A stretch of DNA of 26,986 bases from a virus. The stretch covers positions 1 through 26,986 of the IMG/VR virus record IMGVR_UViG_3300042691_007824; one strand, 5' to 3'. A program made the position numbers and the translations under genes. The notes beneath the pieces are model-generated. The model was given only the letters and a program-made list of their open reading frames with translations, searched no databases and was not told the DNA's origin. Numbering within the stretch: the stretch's first letter is position 1; each line of letters begins with the position of its first letter. Shown here one piece after another: positions 6,619 to 13,640 of this stretch.

Positions 6619-6673
6619 AGTATAATTATTGTACAGCAGAAAAGTATAACAATTAAATCAGAATAAGATGAAA
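6616..6673 (+). repeat. 58-bp direct repeat, copy 1
   Basis: It is 58 bases long, identical to 7144-7201 except for two substitutions, and ends in the start codon and second codon (ATGAAA) of the following gene. It contains AAAGTATAA twice (6617 and 6641, 24 bases apart) and the near-palindrome GTATAAT-T-ATTGTAC (6620-6634), which look like regulator half-sites. No TANNTTTG box is present. Confidence 0.85.
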
Positions 6674-7123
6674 AGTAGTAAAGAAAAAATGCTGTATTCA
6701 GCAAAGAAAATGAGAGAGATATTAGCATCTATTGAATCTATATTAGATGGATATGAAGGAATTGAAGGTAATAAATCATACGTGAGTTATTGTATTAACA
6801 AAGTAAAATTGGCAAATGAAGATGATTTAAAATTGAAACAGTTGTACGATGATACATTTAACGTAGATATGAATCAACGAAAAGCAATTAATATTGCAAC
6901 ACTATTAAATATTATTGAAAAATACTTTAAACTACTTGATGACATTGATACGGCAAGTGATATATTTAAACCAACTTGGTGTAAAATTACAAGTGTTGTA
7001 AGTAAGTTACAAAGTTTGCGATGGTTGTATTGCACATTTGATATTGATATAAACGAAGAAGATAATATGATTATAAACGGAGAATGTTTCAAAAGAGAAG
7101 AACGAATCATTTTATCACTTTAG
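6668..7123 (+). CDS. Hypothetical protein on a repeat-flanked segment
   Basis: The product has 151 residues, mainly helical, with no recognised domain (MKSSKEKMLYSAKKMREI at the start, a DDIDTASDIFKPTW segment near 100). There is no signal peptide or membrane segment. It is AT-rich and lies exactly between two copies of a 58-bp repeat that each carry a start codon. Recombination between them would remove this gene and join the same leader to the next gene. It therefore behaves like an exchangeable accessory gene; its job is unknown. Confidence 0.6.
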   Translation: MKSSKEKMLYSAKKMREILASIESILDGYEGIEGNKSYVSYCINKVKLANEDDLKLKQLYDDTFNVDMNQRKAINIATLLNIIEKYFKLLDDIDTASDIFKPTWCKITSVVSKLQSLRWLYCTFDIDINEEDNMIINGECFKREERIILSL

Positions 7124-7143
7124 TAGTATTGTGCCTAAAACAG

Positions 7144-7201
7144 TAAAGTATAATGATTGTACAGCAGAAAAGTATAACAATTAAATCATAATAAGATGAA
7201 A
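7144..7201 (+). repeat. 58-bp direct repeat, copy 2
   Basis: This is the second copy of the sequence at 6616-6673, differing at two positions (G for T in the near-palindrome, T for G before the start codon). It ends in the ATGAAA of the small membrane protein gene at 7196. Because it reproduces leader and start codon, both genes should share the same control. Confidence 0.85.
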
Positions 7202-7351
7202 CAAGAAACTAAAGCATGGATTCTGTTAGGCTCAATCTTTTTAGTGTTTATTACTTCAATACCAAAAAAGCAAGAAAAACACGAACCAAAGCAGAAAGAA
7301 ATATACGGTAACTATGAAAGGTTACCTGATAGATATTACGAATTGAAATAG
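7196..7351 (+). CDS. Small single-span membrane protein
   Basis: This short frame of 51 codons starts at the ATG of repeat copy 2. The product begins MKQETKAWILLGSIFLVF, giving a hydrophobic span at about 8-25, followed by a basic, Glu-rich tail (KKQEKHEPKQKEIYGNY). One Met-start, one transmembrane segment and a cytoplasmic or periplasmic charged tail are all that can be said. It is followed directly by an intrinsic terminator, which supports it being the last gene of this transcription unit. Confidence 0.55.
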   Translation: MKQETKAWILLGSIFLVFITSIPKKQEKHEPKQKEIYGNYERLPDRYYELK

Positions 7352-7377
7352 ACCAAGTTTAAACACTTGGTTTTTTT
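7352..7377 (+). terminator. Rho-independent terminator
   Basis: ACCAAG (7352-7357) pairs with CTTGGT (7366-7371) around an eight-base loop, followed by a run of T to 7377. It begins immediately after the TAG of the small membrane protein and ends the accessory unit. Confidence 0.8.
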
Positions 7378-7400
7378 ATTTAAAAAAAGTTGTATATTTA
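7367..7400 (+). promoter_or_regulatory. Bacteroidota-type promoter after the terminator
   Basis: TTG at 7367-7369, inside the terminator stem, and TATATTTA at 7393-7400 are 23 bases apart, the long end of the accepted spacing. The next ATG is at 7415. It would start the transcript that runs through the sigma-like regulator toward the packaging genes. Confidence 0.6.
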
Positions 7401-7414
7401 CGAAAAATTTATAT

Positions 7415-7672
7415 ATGGAAATAGTTTTATTAGTAGCGTTTGCATGGTGGTTTGTTAAATTTGAGCCTTTGCACTTCTTAATCGATTATACTTTTGAGTG
7501 GTTTAGACCTACTTTTTTAAATAATTGGGTGCATCACTCTTTATCATGTTACAAATGTGTGGGGTTTTGGTCTGCTTTAATCATTACGGGCAACTTTTTT
7601 ACTGCTTGTCTCGTTTCATTAATATCTTACACATTTGATTTATGCTTACAGAAATTGACATCGAATATATAA
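7415..7672 (+). CDS. Small membrane protein with Cys-Tyr-Lys-Cys motif
   Basis: The product has 85 residues from ATG 7415 (MEIVLLVAFAWWFVKFE); an in-frame TTG at 7367 lies in the terminator and promoter and is rejected. Hydrophobic spans lie at about 2-15 and 50-75, with CYKCVGFWSALI between them. This resembles the C-x-x-C-x-x-FW motif of DUF1360-type small membrane proteins, but the match is by eye. It is the first gene of its unit; its 3' end overlaps the next gene by 31 bases. Confidence 0.6.
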   Translation: MEIVLLVAFAWWFVKFEPLHFLIDYTFEWFRPTFLNNWVHHSLSCYKCVGFWSALIITGNFFTACLVSLISYTFDLCLQKLTSNI

Positions 7673-7848
7673 ACTCAATACGTTTACAATCGCAACACGT
7701 TCAAGAATCGAAAGCGGTTTTAAACAAACTGAAATCGATAAAAGAACGGATCACAGGCGAGAATTTTACAAAATGCTTTTGTTCTGCTGTGGTAAGACGG
7801 AACTATCTCAAAGATTTTTACACTTGGTATGAAAGTAATCTTAGATAA
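7642..7848 (+). CDS. Small hypothetical protein
   Basis: The product has 68 residues, helical, opening MLTEIDIEYINSIRLQSQHV with a C-terminal CFCSAVVRRNYLKDFYTWYES. It overlaps its upstream neighbour by 31 bases and its downstream neighbour by 20 bases, each in another frame. The Cys-x-Cys and aromatic C-terminal stretch occur in small proteins upstream of regulators in flavobacterial phages, from memory only. Function is unknown. Confidence 0.55.
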   Translation: MLTEIDIEYINSIRLQSQHVQESKAVLNKLKSIKERITGENFTKCFCSAVVRRNYLKDFYTWYESNLR

Positions 7849-8386
7849 CTACCTAAATAACCACTATAACGAAGTAGAACGATACACTCACTACTTCTTA
7901 CATAGGTTAAAACTGAATTTAGATGTCAGTTCTGTAATCAACAACGCCTATATTAATTACATTGACCACCAATCTCAAGGCAAAACACCTACAATCGAAC
8001 ACGAAGTAAGCTACTATTTTAGCCACTTAATTAAGTGCGAGTTATTGTGGACTTCAGAAAGCAAAAAAGAGTTGATCACAAGCGTTGAAAATCACTATTT
8101 AGCGGATGAACAAATAGAAAGCGACAGCATTATAATTGACACCACGACAAAAAGACGGAAGATAATACTTGAGATATATAGAAACAGCTTAGAATCAAAA
8201 GTAAAACGCATATTTTTTGACACGTTTGTAAGACTGTCAGAGCAAAAAGGAAAACCTTTTACCATTCGTGAGTTAGCAAATCACTTCAATATCTCGATAG
8301 GCACAGCACACAACATGGTAAAGGAAATAAGAAACGAAATAAAAGAAATACAGAAATTCATAAATTCAAATAGTCATGAGAATTAA
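7829..8386 (+). CDS. Sigma-70-like or HTH transcription regulator, candidate late activator
   Basis: The product has 185 residues. The C-terminal part (about 125-175) has a sigma region 4-like helix-turn-helix: KPFTIRELANHFNISIGTAHNMVKEIRNEI. The N-terminal part is helical and could correspond to a divergent region 2. Such proteins in phages often switch on packaging and structural genes. It lies two small genes before the terminase genes, fitting a late regulator. The HTH is clear; sigma identity is a moderate inference, and a plain HTH activator is possible. Confidence 0.6.
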   Translation: MKVILDNYLNNHYNEVERYTHYFLHRLKLNLDVSSVINNAYINYIDHQSQGKTPTIEHEVSYYFSHLIKCELLWTSESKKELITSVENHYLADEQIESDSIIIDTTTKRRKIILEIYRNSLESKVKRIFFDTFVRLSEQKGKPFTIRELANHFNISIGTAHNMVKEIRNEIKEIQKFINSNSHEN

Positions 8387-8603
8387 AGAAGAATACAAAG
8401 GGAAAACACTTGTCGTTAATGACGGGATTCTTGGCGAACTTAGAATCGAAGTTGATAAGATCAAACCAAGCCAACGTACTTGGATTATGGGCATGGGATT
8501 CGGTTACATTTTTTATAGCGAAAAGTTTACGGGTATTGAAGAAGAAAAACCTAAAAAAACACGAACTAAAAAAGTGAAACCAGTAATAGACGAAGACGAA
8601 TGA
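8376..8603 (+). CDS. Small basic-tailed hypothetical protein
   Basis: The product has 75 residues: a beta-rich N-terminus (KGKTLVVNDGILGELRIEVD), a WIMGMGFGYIFYSEKF segment, then a charged tail (EEEKPKKTRTKKVKPVIDEDE). Short proteins of this type are frequent before terminase genes in Bacteroidota phages, from memory. The last codons encode the AAAACACGAA motif in the Lys-Thr-Arg frame. The TGA overlaps the next ATG. Confidence 0.55.
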   Translation: MRIKEEYKGKTLVVNDGILGELRIEVDKIKPSQRTWIMGMGFGYIFYSEKFTGIEEEKPKKTRTKKVKPVIDEDE

Positions 8604-8776
8604 GATACTTTGTAATTTGTGTAGGGGATAACATGAAACAAAGAGGCTATCAGATTATTGAAATGATAAAGGACAGCACTACACACATAGTCGAATACGA
8701 ACTAATAGACGAACCAAACAGTATCTTATTAGACGAGATCAGCGAAGATGAATTTTTAGCACATTACAAACTATAA
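8600..8776 (+). CDS. Short hypothetical protein of 58 residues
   Basis: The product has 58 residues and begins MRYFVICVGDNMKQRGY; it ends DEFLAHYKL. The ATG overlaps the upstream stop (ATGA) and the TAA is 11 bases before the small terminase ATG. Sizeable spacing and codon use fit a real gene, and the frame is open with no other gene covering it. No domain is recognised. An AAAACACGAA copy (8776-8785) fills most of the gap before the terminase start. Confidence 0.6.
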   Translation: MRYFVICVGDNMKQRGYQIIEMIKDSTTHIVEYELIDEPNSILLDEISEDEFLAHYKL

Positions 8777-8787
8777 AAACACGAACA

Positions 8788-9207
8788 ATGGGAAAACACA
8801 AATACATAGAGACACCAGATAAACTCTTTGAACTATTCCAACAATACAAAGCAAGCCTAAAACCAAGAGAAATACAAAAGGCAACAGCAGCTGGAGTAAA
8901 GTCAGAGTTTCACACACCGCCCTTGACCTTAGAAGGGTTTGAAAACTTTTGCGAGGAAAATATAGGATGCGTTCACCAATATTTTGAGAATCGAGATAAT
9001 AGATATTGCGAGTATGTGACTATCTGCTCACGTATAAAGCGATTAATCCGTCAAGACCAAATTGAAGGTGGTATGGTAGGGCAATTCAATCCAAGCATCA
9101 CACAGCGTTTAAATGGACTTACTGAGAAGACAGACGTAACAACAAACGGAAAAGAAATAAGCAAAATCGAAATTCAGATTGTAACGAATGAAAATCAAAT
9201 CGACTAA
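8788..9207 (+). CDS. terS: Small terminase subunit-like DNA-packaging protein
   Basis: The product has 139 residues and resembles the gp3-type small terminase/DNA-packaging family: ETPDKLFELFQQYKASL, LTLEGFENFCEENIG, ICSRIKRLIRQDQIEGG, then FNPSITQRLNGLTEKTDV. These proteins form rings that recognise the pac or cos site and regulate the large subunit. The next gene encodes the large terminase and overlaps it by 20 bases. The C-terminal ~25 residues are beta-like and end ISKIEIQIVTNENQID. Small terminases diverge fast, so position contributes to the call. Confidence 0.8.
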   Translation: MGKHKYIETPDKLFELFQQYKASLKPREIQKATAAGVKSEFHTPPLTLEGFENFCEENIGCVHQYFENRDNRYCEYVTICSRIKRLIRQDQIEGGMVGQFNPSITQRLNGLTEKTDVTTNGKEISKIEIQIVTNENQID

Positions 9208-10336
9208 AATATTCCAACAAAATTGGGAAGCATTAAATAGCGAGAATAGATTTGTAGTTAATCAGGGGGGGAGTAGGTCATCAAAAACTTACTCCCTTTG
9301 TCAGTTAATTATAGTATGGTGCTTACAAAATCCCAATAAGGTAGTGTCGATAGTTAGAAAGACATTCCCCGCTTTACGTGCTACCGTTATGCGTGACTTT
9401 TTCGAGATCATGAAAGACCTTGAGATTTACGATAAGTCTAACCACAATATGAGCGAGAATATTTATAAGTTTCCAAATGGTTCGATAGTAGAGTTCTTTA
9501 GTGTTGATGACGAGCAAAAGATTAGAGGGCGAAAACGTGACTTAGGTTGGTGTAATGAAGCGAATGAACTTTGGTTTGAGGATTTCCAACAGCTAAATAT
9601 GCGTACTGAATCAAAAATGATATTCGATTACAACCCTTCAGATAGTGCTTCATGGCTTTACGAACTACCAAAAGACGAAACGACCGTAATAAAATCCACA
9701 TACAAAGATAATCCTTTCTTGCCGGAGTCGATTAGAAGACAAATAGAGGACTTAAAACGAACAGACGAGGCCTTATATCAAATCTACGCTTTAGGAGAGA
9801 GAGCGATAAGCAAACAGAACATTTATAGCAATTGGAACTTCATTAAAGAAAGACCGCTCAGATTCCAATCGTTTGTTTATGGACTTGACTTTGGTTACAA
9901 TCACCCGACCGCACTTATCAAAGTATGGCATAATGAAAAGGACTTATACATCGAGCCGATTATATACGAAAGTTATTTAACTACTTCGACATTGATTCAA
10001 AAGATGCAGGATTTAGGGATTGATCAAAACACGGATATACTTGCCGATTATTCACGACCTGAAATAATAGCCGAAATGCAAATCGCAGGATTCAACGTAA
10101 ACAACGCAAACAAAGAAGTAAAAAAAGGAATTGACGATGTTAAGACTTTCGGGGTTTTCTGCAAAGACGACCCTAACATGAAGCGAGAGTTCGATAACTA
10201 CAAATGGCGTAAGGTAGGTGATACGATAACGGATGAGCCTGTAAAGTTGTTTGACGATGCTATGGATGCTATACGATATGCTACACGCTTTATAAAAGAA
10301 ATGTACTACACCGATAACGCTTATATAACGTTCTAA
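9188..10336 (+). CDS. terL: Large terminase subunit
   Basis: The product has 382 residues. The packaging ATPase has Walker A GGSRSSKT at 27-34 (phage-type with Ser) and a Walker B/catalytic carboxylate stretch LGWCNEANE at 119-127. The nuclease domain shows YGLDFGYNHP with D234, ILADYSRPE with D287, and a C-terminal DDAMDAIRYA with D357 and D360, matching the RNase H-like headful/cos nuclease. The length is normal for a siphovirus TerL. It translocates DNA into procapsids through the portal encoded at 23459-24802, over 13 kb away. Confidence 0.95.
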   Translation: MKIKSTKIFQQNWEALNSENRFVVNQGGSRSSKTYSLCQLIIVWCLQNPNKVVSIVRKTFPALRATVMRDFFEIMKDLEIYDKSNHNMSENIYKFPNGSIVEFFSVDDEQKIRGRKRDLGWCNEANELWFEDFQQLNMRTESKMIFDYNPSDSASWLYELPKDETTVIKSTYKDNPFLPESIRRQIEDLKRTDEALYQIYALGERAISKQNIYSNWNFIKERPLRFQSFVYGLDFGYNHPTALIKVWHNEKDLYIEPIIYESYLTTSTLIQKMQDLGIDQNTDILADYSRPEIIAEMQIAGFNVNNANKEVKKGIDDVKTFGVFCKDDPNMKREFDNYKWRKVGDTITDEPVKLFDDAMDAIRYATRFIKEMYYTDNAYITF

Positions 10337-10367
10337 TGTACAAACGAAATTCACAAACATTATAGTC

Positions 10368-10736
10368 ATGGATAATACATTTAAAAACTGGGTGCAAGAA
10401 ATAGCAAACGTGTTAGGAGAAACGACTACGAATGGCGATTGGTGGCAAACGATAGCGGGACACTTTGGCATTGTAGCTGAAAATGGAAACTATCAACAAG
10501 CGTTGTGTACTTACTTTGATGCAAACATAGACTTAGGCGAAAGTTTCATTCAGGCTTTAGCTGAGGACTTCGGTGCTACGGGGACTGTGAACGGTTCTTG
10601 GATTGAGGCTTTAGCGTCTGAGATTAGCGCAACGATGACATTGATTAACACTTTTAAAACACGAATAGCAACGGATAGCGGAACAGTAGAAGCTGAAAAT
10701 TGCTTATTACAAACATTAAATAATTTAGAAATATGA
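10368..10736 (+). CDS. Repeat protein with about seven 18-residue units
   Basis: The product has 122 residues. The sequence breaks into roughly seven units of 17-19 residues: NTFKNWVQEIA, NGDWWQTIAGHF, NGNYQQALCTYF, GESFIQALAEDF, NGSWIEALASEI, INTFKTRIATDS and NCLLQTLNNL. Each has an aromatic or Leu, a short helix with Ala and Leu, and a turn often starting NG. This suggests a small helical solenoid. Its TGA overlaps the start of the receptor-binding protein, so it may be a virion adapter or its chaperone. No family is recognised. The ATG follows CATTATAGTC, a leader shared with 23112. Confidence 0.6.
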   Translation: MDNTFKNWVQEIANVLGETTTNGDWWQTIAGHFGIVAENGNYQQALCTYFDANIDLGESFIQALAEDFGATGTVNGSWIEALASEISATMTLINTFKTRIATDSGTVEAENCLLQTLNNLEI

Positions 10737-11854
10737 GTTTATTAGATAGCGCAAGTTTAGTAGTAACACCAAACGGAACGAAAGCGGGTAAGTTGTATTC
10801 CGTAGTTCCAAGCGATGGCTCGGGAGATTTATCAGTAACAAGAGCAACCACAGCGACAAGAGTTAATTCAAGCGGATTGATTGAAAGCGTAGCAAGTAAC
10901 GTACCACGTTTAGACTATTCAAACGGAACTTGTCCAAGTATATTAGTAGAGCCACAAAGAACGAATTTATTGACTTATAGTTCAGATTTTACAAATGGTT
11001 GGTATGCTTATTTAGGTAGTATTTCAGCTACTGCTAATTATGGAATTGCACCAGATGGAACAACAACAAGTACAAGGGTTTTATTTACTTCTACTAATCA
11101 GCTATGGGCAAAATCAATATCTGCAATAAATGGTAATTATGGTGTTTTTTCTATTTATATAAAAGGTACAGCAGGTAAAAAAATAGCTATAACTTATGGT
11201 GGTGTTGATAACTTACTTACTTTGCAAAGTGGATGGAATAGATACGAAGTAAAAGGCACTGCTTCTATTCCTTTTTTATTTATTGGTACTTTTGGTGCAG
11301 ATACTTTAGATATTGAAGTTTGGGCAGGACAAGTAGAATTAGCAACATACTCTACTTCATACATTCCTACAACTTCAGCAAGTGTAACACGTAACGCTGA
11401 TGTGATTAATAAAACGGGTATCAGTAGTTTGATAGGACAAACAGAGGGAACTTTGTTTTGCGAAATAAATACGCAAATTTCACCCGCAAACAATTGGTTT
11501 CAAATTTTAGACGGAACTGCTAACAATTGGATATTTATTGGCCTTGATGCAAATAAATTAAGAGGTTACATTCGATTAGGAGCTACAACTGTTTTTAGCG
11601 ATACATCGTTTACTTTGACAAGTGGAGTTTCAGCAAAGATTGCTTTAGCTTACAAGAGTGGAGATATAGCACTTTATATTAATGGTAATCAAATAGCAAC
11701 AAGTTCAAATTCATTTACAGCAAGTTCGTCTATTGATAGAGTTATATTTGGTGACTTAAATAACGCCCCTAATGATTCAGCTAAATACAAACAAGCTACT
11801 CTTTGGAAAACACGATTAACTAATACGCAACTTGCACAACTTACAACGATATGA
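10733..11854 (+). CDS. LamG/concanavalin-like phage receptor-binding or fibre protein
   Basis: The product has 373 residues. The N-terminal ~75 residues carry the DGSGDLSVTRATTATRVNS and IESVASNVPRLDYSNGTCPS pattern followed by LVEPQRTNLLTYSSDFTNGW, a signature of phage tail spike or fibre proteins. A jelly-roll carbohydrate-binding segment follows, then a LamG-like C-terminal domain (about 225-373) with VINKTGISSLIGQTEGTLF, GDIALYINGNQIATSS and RVIFGDLN. It probably binds host surface glycans. No catalytic glycan-cleaving motif is seen. It is coupled by overlaps to both neighbours. Confidence 0.75.
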   Translation: MSLLDSASLVVTPNGTKAGKLYSVVPSDGSGDLSVTRATTATRVNSSGLIESVASNVPRLDYSNGTCPSILVEPQRTNLLTYSSDFTNGWYAYLGSISATANYGIAPDGTTTSTRVLFTSTNQLWAKSISAINGNYGVFSIYIKGTAGKKIAITYGGVDNLLTLQSGWNRYEVKGTASIPFLFIGTFGADTLDIEVWAGQVELATYSTSYIPTTSASVTRNADVINKTGISSLIGQTEGTLFCEINTQISPANNWFQILDGTANNWIFIGLDANKLRGYIRLGATTVFSDTSFTLTSGVSAKIALAYKSGDIALYINGNQIATSSNSFTASSSIDRVIFGDLNNAPNDSAKYKQATLWKTRLTNTQLAQLTTI

Positions 11855-12147
11855 TTTATAAACTAATATACAAAGACCAAAATACAGCCATTAAAGACTT
11901 GCTACAAAAAGGCGTATTAATCAACACAACTGATTTACAAGGTAACGAAGTAGTCACGTACGCACAAAGTACTCACGCAGTAGTTCACATCGGATTGATT
12001 GTAGACACGCCCGCAGAAGTTGAGAAAATGACAGTAATTACACCCGCTACTTATTTAGAAGGGTGGCACGTTGACATCATGACTGATTTAGAAATAGAGT
12101 TTGATAACGCTATCGAACCAAACAATCCAAAACACGTATTCGCATGA
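11851..12147 (+). CDS. Small virion-region hypothetical protein
   Basis: The product has 98 residues and begins MIYKLIYKDQNTAIKDLL. The GLIVDTPAEVEKMTVITPATYLEGWHVDIM stretch is predicted beta-rich. It overlaps both neighbours by four bases, so it is translated with the fibre and tail genes. It could be a fibre chaperone or a small virion protein; no domain was recognised. Confidence 0.6.
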   Translation: MIYKLIYKDQNTAIKDLLQKGVLINTTDLQGNEVVTYAQSTHAVVHIGLIVDTPAEVEKMTVITPATYLEGWHVDIMTDLEIEFDNAIEPNNPKHVFA

Positions 12148-13640
12148 TAACGAGAATAGCAAAGCCCGACATATTGACACCCGCATATAATCAAATGCGA
12201 TTCATATACAATTCAACAAACAAAAACAAAGACGGGTTTAAGTACATATTCACGGTTTACAACGCAACCACAACAAACGAGATAGGGCAGTTTAAAGTAT
12301 TGCCTGACTTTCCAAATGGTTACGGGAATATAGACATCGCTCGAATAGTACAAAGCTACCTATCAAACTCTTTTGATTCAGCGTTGCCTAATATCGGACT
12401 TGCTAATGATTCTTATTTAAAGTATTACGTTGAAATTGGCGAAGAGTACATCGAAAGCTACAACTACACTTTAAACTTAACCAATGCGAGTGGGAATGTA
12501 CGTATCAACTTTACAAGTCCTTTTGTAGTTGGCGACCAAGTCTATATTGAACAAGCTGACGGAGGCTCAGCAAATCCAAATCTTCAAGGATATTTTACAG
12601 TACTTGCTCAAGCTACGGGTGCTATTGTAGTTAATTCTGCATGGAGTGATATTACAAACGCTAACATTGATGGGACTGTTAGATACGCAAATAACCAAAA
12701 GACGGTTGTTACTGACGAGATAACAGAAAGCGACATGGTAGCTTTTAACGGTGCGATGTCATTCGGTGGGTTTACAACCTATTCGAGTTTCAACTATTTG
12801 AGCAATCAATTAAACTTAGATTTTTATAATCGAGTAATTGCAGACGGTGGCACGTTCGAAGCGATTGAATGTTTGAATACTTTAAATGGAGCGGGAATAA
12901 TTGACTTTTTGACTAACCAACCGAAAGACGGATTCTGCATTACACCAACTCAAGACTTGTACTTTTCTTTAGCTAACAACTACATTACTGATGGTTACAT
13001 TCTATTCACTAATAGCAATGGCGATGAATTAGCTTATGCACTTACAAAAAACTATGTTATAAACATGGTAAACGTTGGAGCAAATGCAGACCCTAAAATC
13101 GTAATTTCAGGAACTGAAGGAATAGTAAAAGACGACACGGATTGGTACACATTTCAATTCATGGCAAATGATTTAATCGTAGCTTATTCAGATTTGTACA
13201 ATGTGTGTATTGACAGACGATGTAAAATAAACGATTACGAAATTTTGTTCTTGGATCGAATGGGATCATTCAGTTCTTTTGCTTTTCAATTAGCAACTTA
13301 TGAAAAAGGTAGCGTAACACGTGACAGTTATAACCGTGATATAGTCGGATCAGTTACAAATGGTAAATGGGGTTACGATTCAACTGACTATGGTTACACA
13401 AACATAAACACGAAAGTTGAAAAGACACTCGAACTAAATACTAATTGGATGACTGAGCAAATGGCTCAATACTTCGAGGAACTAATTACAAGCCCTGTAA
13501 CGTACTTAAAAGTAGGTGATGAATACTTTGCTTGTTTGGTACAAGAAAATGCGTTTGAAGTCTTTAAACAAAAGAATAAAAACCTAATAAAACAAAAGAT
13601 TACAGTTAAGTTCGCAAACAACAACGCAATCAATGGTTAA
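12144..13640 (+). CDS. Tail/baseplate structural protein
   Basis: The product has 498 residues, rich in Asn, Thr, Tyr and Gly, and beta-rich, as in distal tail proteins. The start MITRIAKPDILTPAYNQM and the segment DIARIVQSYLS are familiar from Bacteroidota prophage tail modules. A central repeat-like region with ITNANIDGTVRYANN and a C-terminus ending VKFANNNAING lack catalytic motifs. It overlaps the next gene by eight bases. A distal tail or baseplate role is inferred from position between fibre and tape measure genes. Confidence 0.6.
   Translation: MITRIAKPDILTPAYNQMRFIYNSTNKNKDGFKYIFTVYNATTTNEIGQFKVLPDFPNGYGNIDIARIVQSYLSNSFDSALPNIGLANDSYLKYYVEIGEEYIESYNYTLNLTNASGNVRINFTSPFVVGDQVYIEQADGGSANPNLQGYFTVLAQATGAIVVNSAWSDITNANIDGTVRYANNQKTVVTDEITESDMVAFNGAMSFGGFTTYSSFNYLSNQLNLDFYNRVIADGGTFEAIECLNTLNGAGIIDFLTNQPKDGFCITPTQDLYFSLANNYITDGYILFTNSNGDELAYALTKNYVINMVNVGANADPKIVISGTEGIVKDDTDWYTFQFMANDLIVAYSDLYNVCIDRRCKINDYEILFLDRMGSFSSFAFQLATYEKGSVTRDSYNRDIVGSVTNGKWGYDSTDYGYTNINTKVEKTLELNTNWMTEQMAQYFEELITSPVTYLKVGDEYFACLVQENAFEVFKQKNKNLIKQKITVKFANNNAING

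Noticed and set aside
10052-10471. Minus-strand open frame of 139 codons across the terminase end
   Set aside because: It spans the terminase nuclease motif and the next gene's start; the protein looks like antisense translation rich in Val, Cys and Ser.
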